From Nocardiopsis sp. TSRI0078 (GTDB lineage Bacteria > Actinomycetota > Actinomycetes > Streptosporangiales > Streptosporangiaceae): 64,000 nt of DNA. The notes under the pieces were generated by a model that was not told where the DNA came from, searched no databases, and saw only the letters and a program-made list of their open reading frames with translations. The stretch covers positions 62,001 through 126,000 of the forward strand of contig NZ_LWLB01000034.1 of the NCBI RefSeq assembly GCF_001905145.1. The letters are read 5' to 3'. The position numbers and the translations under genes were made by a program. Below, in pieces: positions 62,517-64,000 of this stretch (the first letter of the stretch is position 1; every line of letters starts with the position of its first letter).

Positions 62517-62646
62517 TCCGCCCGCATCCGGTCCAGACCAAGAGCAGGCAAGGGCTGTGAGTCATCGCCCGTCGCTGTGTGTACTCGCGGGTGGGTTCGG
62601 GCAGTGGGATCCCGGCAGGGGAAAGCACGACACCGAGGAGGTCGTC

Positions 62647-62877
62647 ATGGCTTCGGAGCCGGAGAGCCCGCTCAAGGACAAGAACTACAACCTGGTCTGG
62701 GCTGTTCACCAGTCGCTGGAGAACGTCTGGCGCCTGGACGGCTACATCAAGGACGCCGAGAGCCAGGGCGACGAGGAGCTCGCGCGGTGGTTCCGCCGGA
62801 TCCAGGAGAACAACCAGAAGGCCGGTGAGCAGGGCAAGCAGATGCTCGTCCAGCGCATCCAGAAGGAGAACGGCTAA
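62647..62877 (+). CDS. 76-residue helical protein, copy 2
   Basis: 76 residues, nearly the same as the 50976 product, preceded by the same CGAGGAGG leader. Substitutions cluster at residues 8, 31-32 and 39, all between helices or on their surface, and the reading frame and ribosome site are kept, so both copies are probably functional. Confidence 0.85.
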   Translation: MASEPESPLKDKNYNLVWAVHQSLENVWRLDGYIKDAESQGDEELARWFRRIQENNQKAGEQGKQMLVQRIQKENG

Positions 62878-62966
62878 GGGCACGGCCTGCCGGGCAGGCA
62901 GTCGTCGACCCGGCCCGTCCTCCCGCTCCGGACGGCGCCGCCGACGCCGCCTGGACCCGGAGATGA

Positions 62967-63000
62967 AAAGGCGCCCCCGGTTCCGGCCGGGGGCGCCTTT
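62967..63000 (+). terminator. Intrinsic terminator, copy 2
   Basis: A perfect 14-bp stem (62967-62980 with 62987-63000), 6-nt loop, TTT at the end. Stem bases differ from copy 1 in a compensated way (CTGGT/ACCAG against CCGG/CCGG), so the fold is conserved. Confidence 0.9.
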
Positions 63001-63271
63001 CCGCGTGTCGGCACTCTCACGGGACACGCCCTGCGGCACCGCTGGTAGGCGCGTGCCCGGCTCCAGCCGCCCCAAGAGCTCCTTTCACCCTGGTGTGGTG
63101 TCCTGGTTCCGCGAAAGGAACGAGCGAGGCGACTCCCGCGAAAGCGGAGAAGGGCGCTGCCGGACGCGAGGTGTTCGTTCGGTGAGCACCTGCGGGGCAT
63201 ATGTTCTCTGTGCCTGATCTTCGGCAACATGCAGATTCGAGCCATGTCGCTGGATCATCACGCAGGACAAC

Positions 63272-63306
63272 GAGTCCGCTCCCCGCGCACGCGGGGGATG
63301 ACGGCC
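63272..63306. repeat. Solitary CRISPR type I-E repeat-like hairpin
   Basis: CGCTCCCCGCGCACGCGGGG followed by GATGACGG has the look of actinobacterial type I-E CRISPR repeats (CCCCGCGCACGCGGGG core). No second repeat occurs at about 61-nt spacing on either side and no cas gene is present. It lies just past the stop of the - strand gene and may simply be its terminator. The rest of 63007-63320 has no supported gene. Confidence 0.35.
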
Positions 63307-63320
63307 CCGGCCGTGGCCGC

Positions 63321-64000
63321 CTACGCGGTGACGGACTCCACCAGGGCGCCGCGCTCACCGGGCTGCTCTGGGCGCAGGGCCCGGGACGTCTCGACCAGGT
63401 CGGCGGCCGTGCCCGGCTGCGGGAGCAGGCTCGCCACCGTGCCGTCGTCCAGATACGTCCGCAACTCGCTGGGATGGCCGTCGGAGTGGTGCACGACCAC
63501 CATCCCCTCCAGGTCGCGGCACCACGTTCCCGGGAAGTCGCACCCGGCACGGATGCCCGCCTTCGTCGAGTGCCCCTCGTCCCAGGTCAGCACGTGGAGC
63601 GGCGCACCCTGGGCGTTGCGGTAGGTCAGGCGCAGCCCCTCGTGCACCTCGTGCACCTGGGCCGGCGACCAGTCCGGATGGTCCAGCACCGCGATCGTCT
63701 GGCCGTACGACATGATCTGCGCGCGCGAGCGCTCGTCGGCGGCGTGCGCGCGCACCAGGTCGGACAGGCCGGGCAGCGCCGTGAGCAGCGCCGCGACCAC
63801 CGCCAGGGCGGGCAGCACCCCCGGCTGCCAGCGGTCCGGCGGCCGCTGGGCCAGTATCGACGCGCCCATGCCCAGTGTGGTGACCACCCCGGTCAGGAAG
63901 GCGGTGTTGACGGTCGTCCCCCCGGGCAGCGGCATGACCTCCGGCGCCAGGAACGTGACGACCGCGGGCGTGACCATGGCGGTGGCCGTCACCAGCGCGG
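63321..64000 (-). CDS. Membrane protein with TIAVLD-type ectodomain, 5' end outside window
   Basis: Open to the window edge; a GTG at 63992 is only the first start codon seen. Visible: three or four membrane helices (VVTFLAPEVMPLPGG, FLTGVVTTLGMGASIL, LPALAVVAALLTALPGLSDLV), then an extracytoplasmic domain with TIAVLDHPDWSPAQV and a Cys pair around GCDFPGTWC. Both parts parallel the 38714 protein (TIAVLDSAGWRP; CEAEGGTWTC), so it is a third member of that family. Function unknown. Confidence 0.75.
   Translation of the reverse strand, partial: ALVTATAMVTPAVVTFLAPEVMPLPGGTTVNTAFLTGVVTTLGMGASILAQRPPDRWQPGVLPALAVVAALLTALPGLSDLVRAHAADERSRAQIMSYGQTIAVLDHPDWSPAQVHEVHEGLRLTYRNAQGAPLHVLTWDEGHSTKAGIRAGCDFPGTWCRDLEGMVVVHHSDGHPSELRTYLDDGTVASLLPQPGTAADLVETSRALRPEQPGERGALVESVTA

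Larger units (their letters stand above)
62540..63003 (+). repeat. Right ~465-bp direct repeat
   Basis: Same-orientation match of 50867-51328, with a few small indels and substitutions. Contains copy 2 of the 76-residue gene and its terminator. Confidence 0.85.

Noticed and set aside
63272..63306. A CRISPR array
   Set aside because: Only one repeat-like unit exists, with no regular spacing and no cas genes; kept only as a repeat-like feature.

Overview
High-GC actinomycete DNA with strong third-position G/C bias, GTG and TTG starts, and many DUF families confined to Actinobacteria. Gene content and order (fumC, DUF1707, glpX, DUF4245, ispH, lipid-droplet protein, xseA, xseB, DUF6542, rmuC, ychF; plus an ectoine hydroxylase and a chromosomal TcpC/TcpD/TcpE-type transfer cluster) suggest Nocardiopsis or a close relative. 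The genus is an inference; the actinobacterial assignment is firm. No tRNA, rRNA or complete CRISPR array was seen.

Region 1 (1-24.7 kb) is mostly conserved chromosome. It starts with two tandem secreted lysozyme-fold proteins (the first cut by the window edge) and a Ser/Thr protein kinase. Then come fumarase, a DUF1707 protein, an ABC exporter pair, a DUF3352 membrane protein, GlpX, a TetR regulator, DUF4245, a MerR-thioredoxin pair, IspH, a lipid-droplet protein, a DUF3060 lipoprotein, exonuclease VII (XseA/XseB), DUF6542, RmuC, an alpha/beta hydrolase, an FkbM methyltransferase, YchF and a PlsC-like acyltransferase. Two copies of a ~145-bp palindromic element sit in opposite orientation at 8.0 and 12.7 kb.

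Region 2 (25-46.3 kb) is a type IV secretion/conjugation-like apparatus of the Gram-positive Tcp/Tn916 type. It has a TcpC-like protein, a small TcpD-like membrane protein, a 1347-residue TcpE-MinD fusion, a VirB4-like ATPase, a VirB6/TrbL-like polytopic protein, a second NTF2/VirB8-like protein, and a lytic transglycosylase-NlpC/P60 hydrolase. The cluster is split by ectD (ectoine hydroxylase), a secreted HNH nuclease and several membrane or DUF proteins. No relaxase, coupling protein or integrase lies in the window. Three of its leaders share a sequence motif.

Region 3 (46.3-64 kb) is an accessory region after thymidine kinase and a one-domain voltage-gated ion channel. It holds a WhiJ-like regulatory group (DUF397, DUF5753 HTH, RsbW-like ATPase) and two copies of a 76-residue protein inside ~465-bp direct repeats at 50.9 and 62.5 kb. 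Between the repeats are a truncated type ISP restriction enzyme, a WXG100-like protein, an 827-residue partner, two mosaic lipoproteins, a 169-bp relic of a second copy of the 827-residue gene, a frameshifted GmrSD-type (DUF262/DUF1524/DUF5655) restriction gene and an STM4015-like LRR protein. The composition of the WXG/lipoprotein genes is visibly less GC-rich than the neighbourhood. This looks like a defence and polymorphic-secretion island that has been duplicated and partly destroyed.
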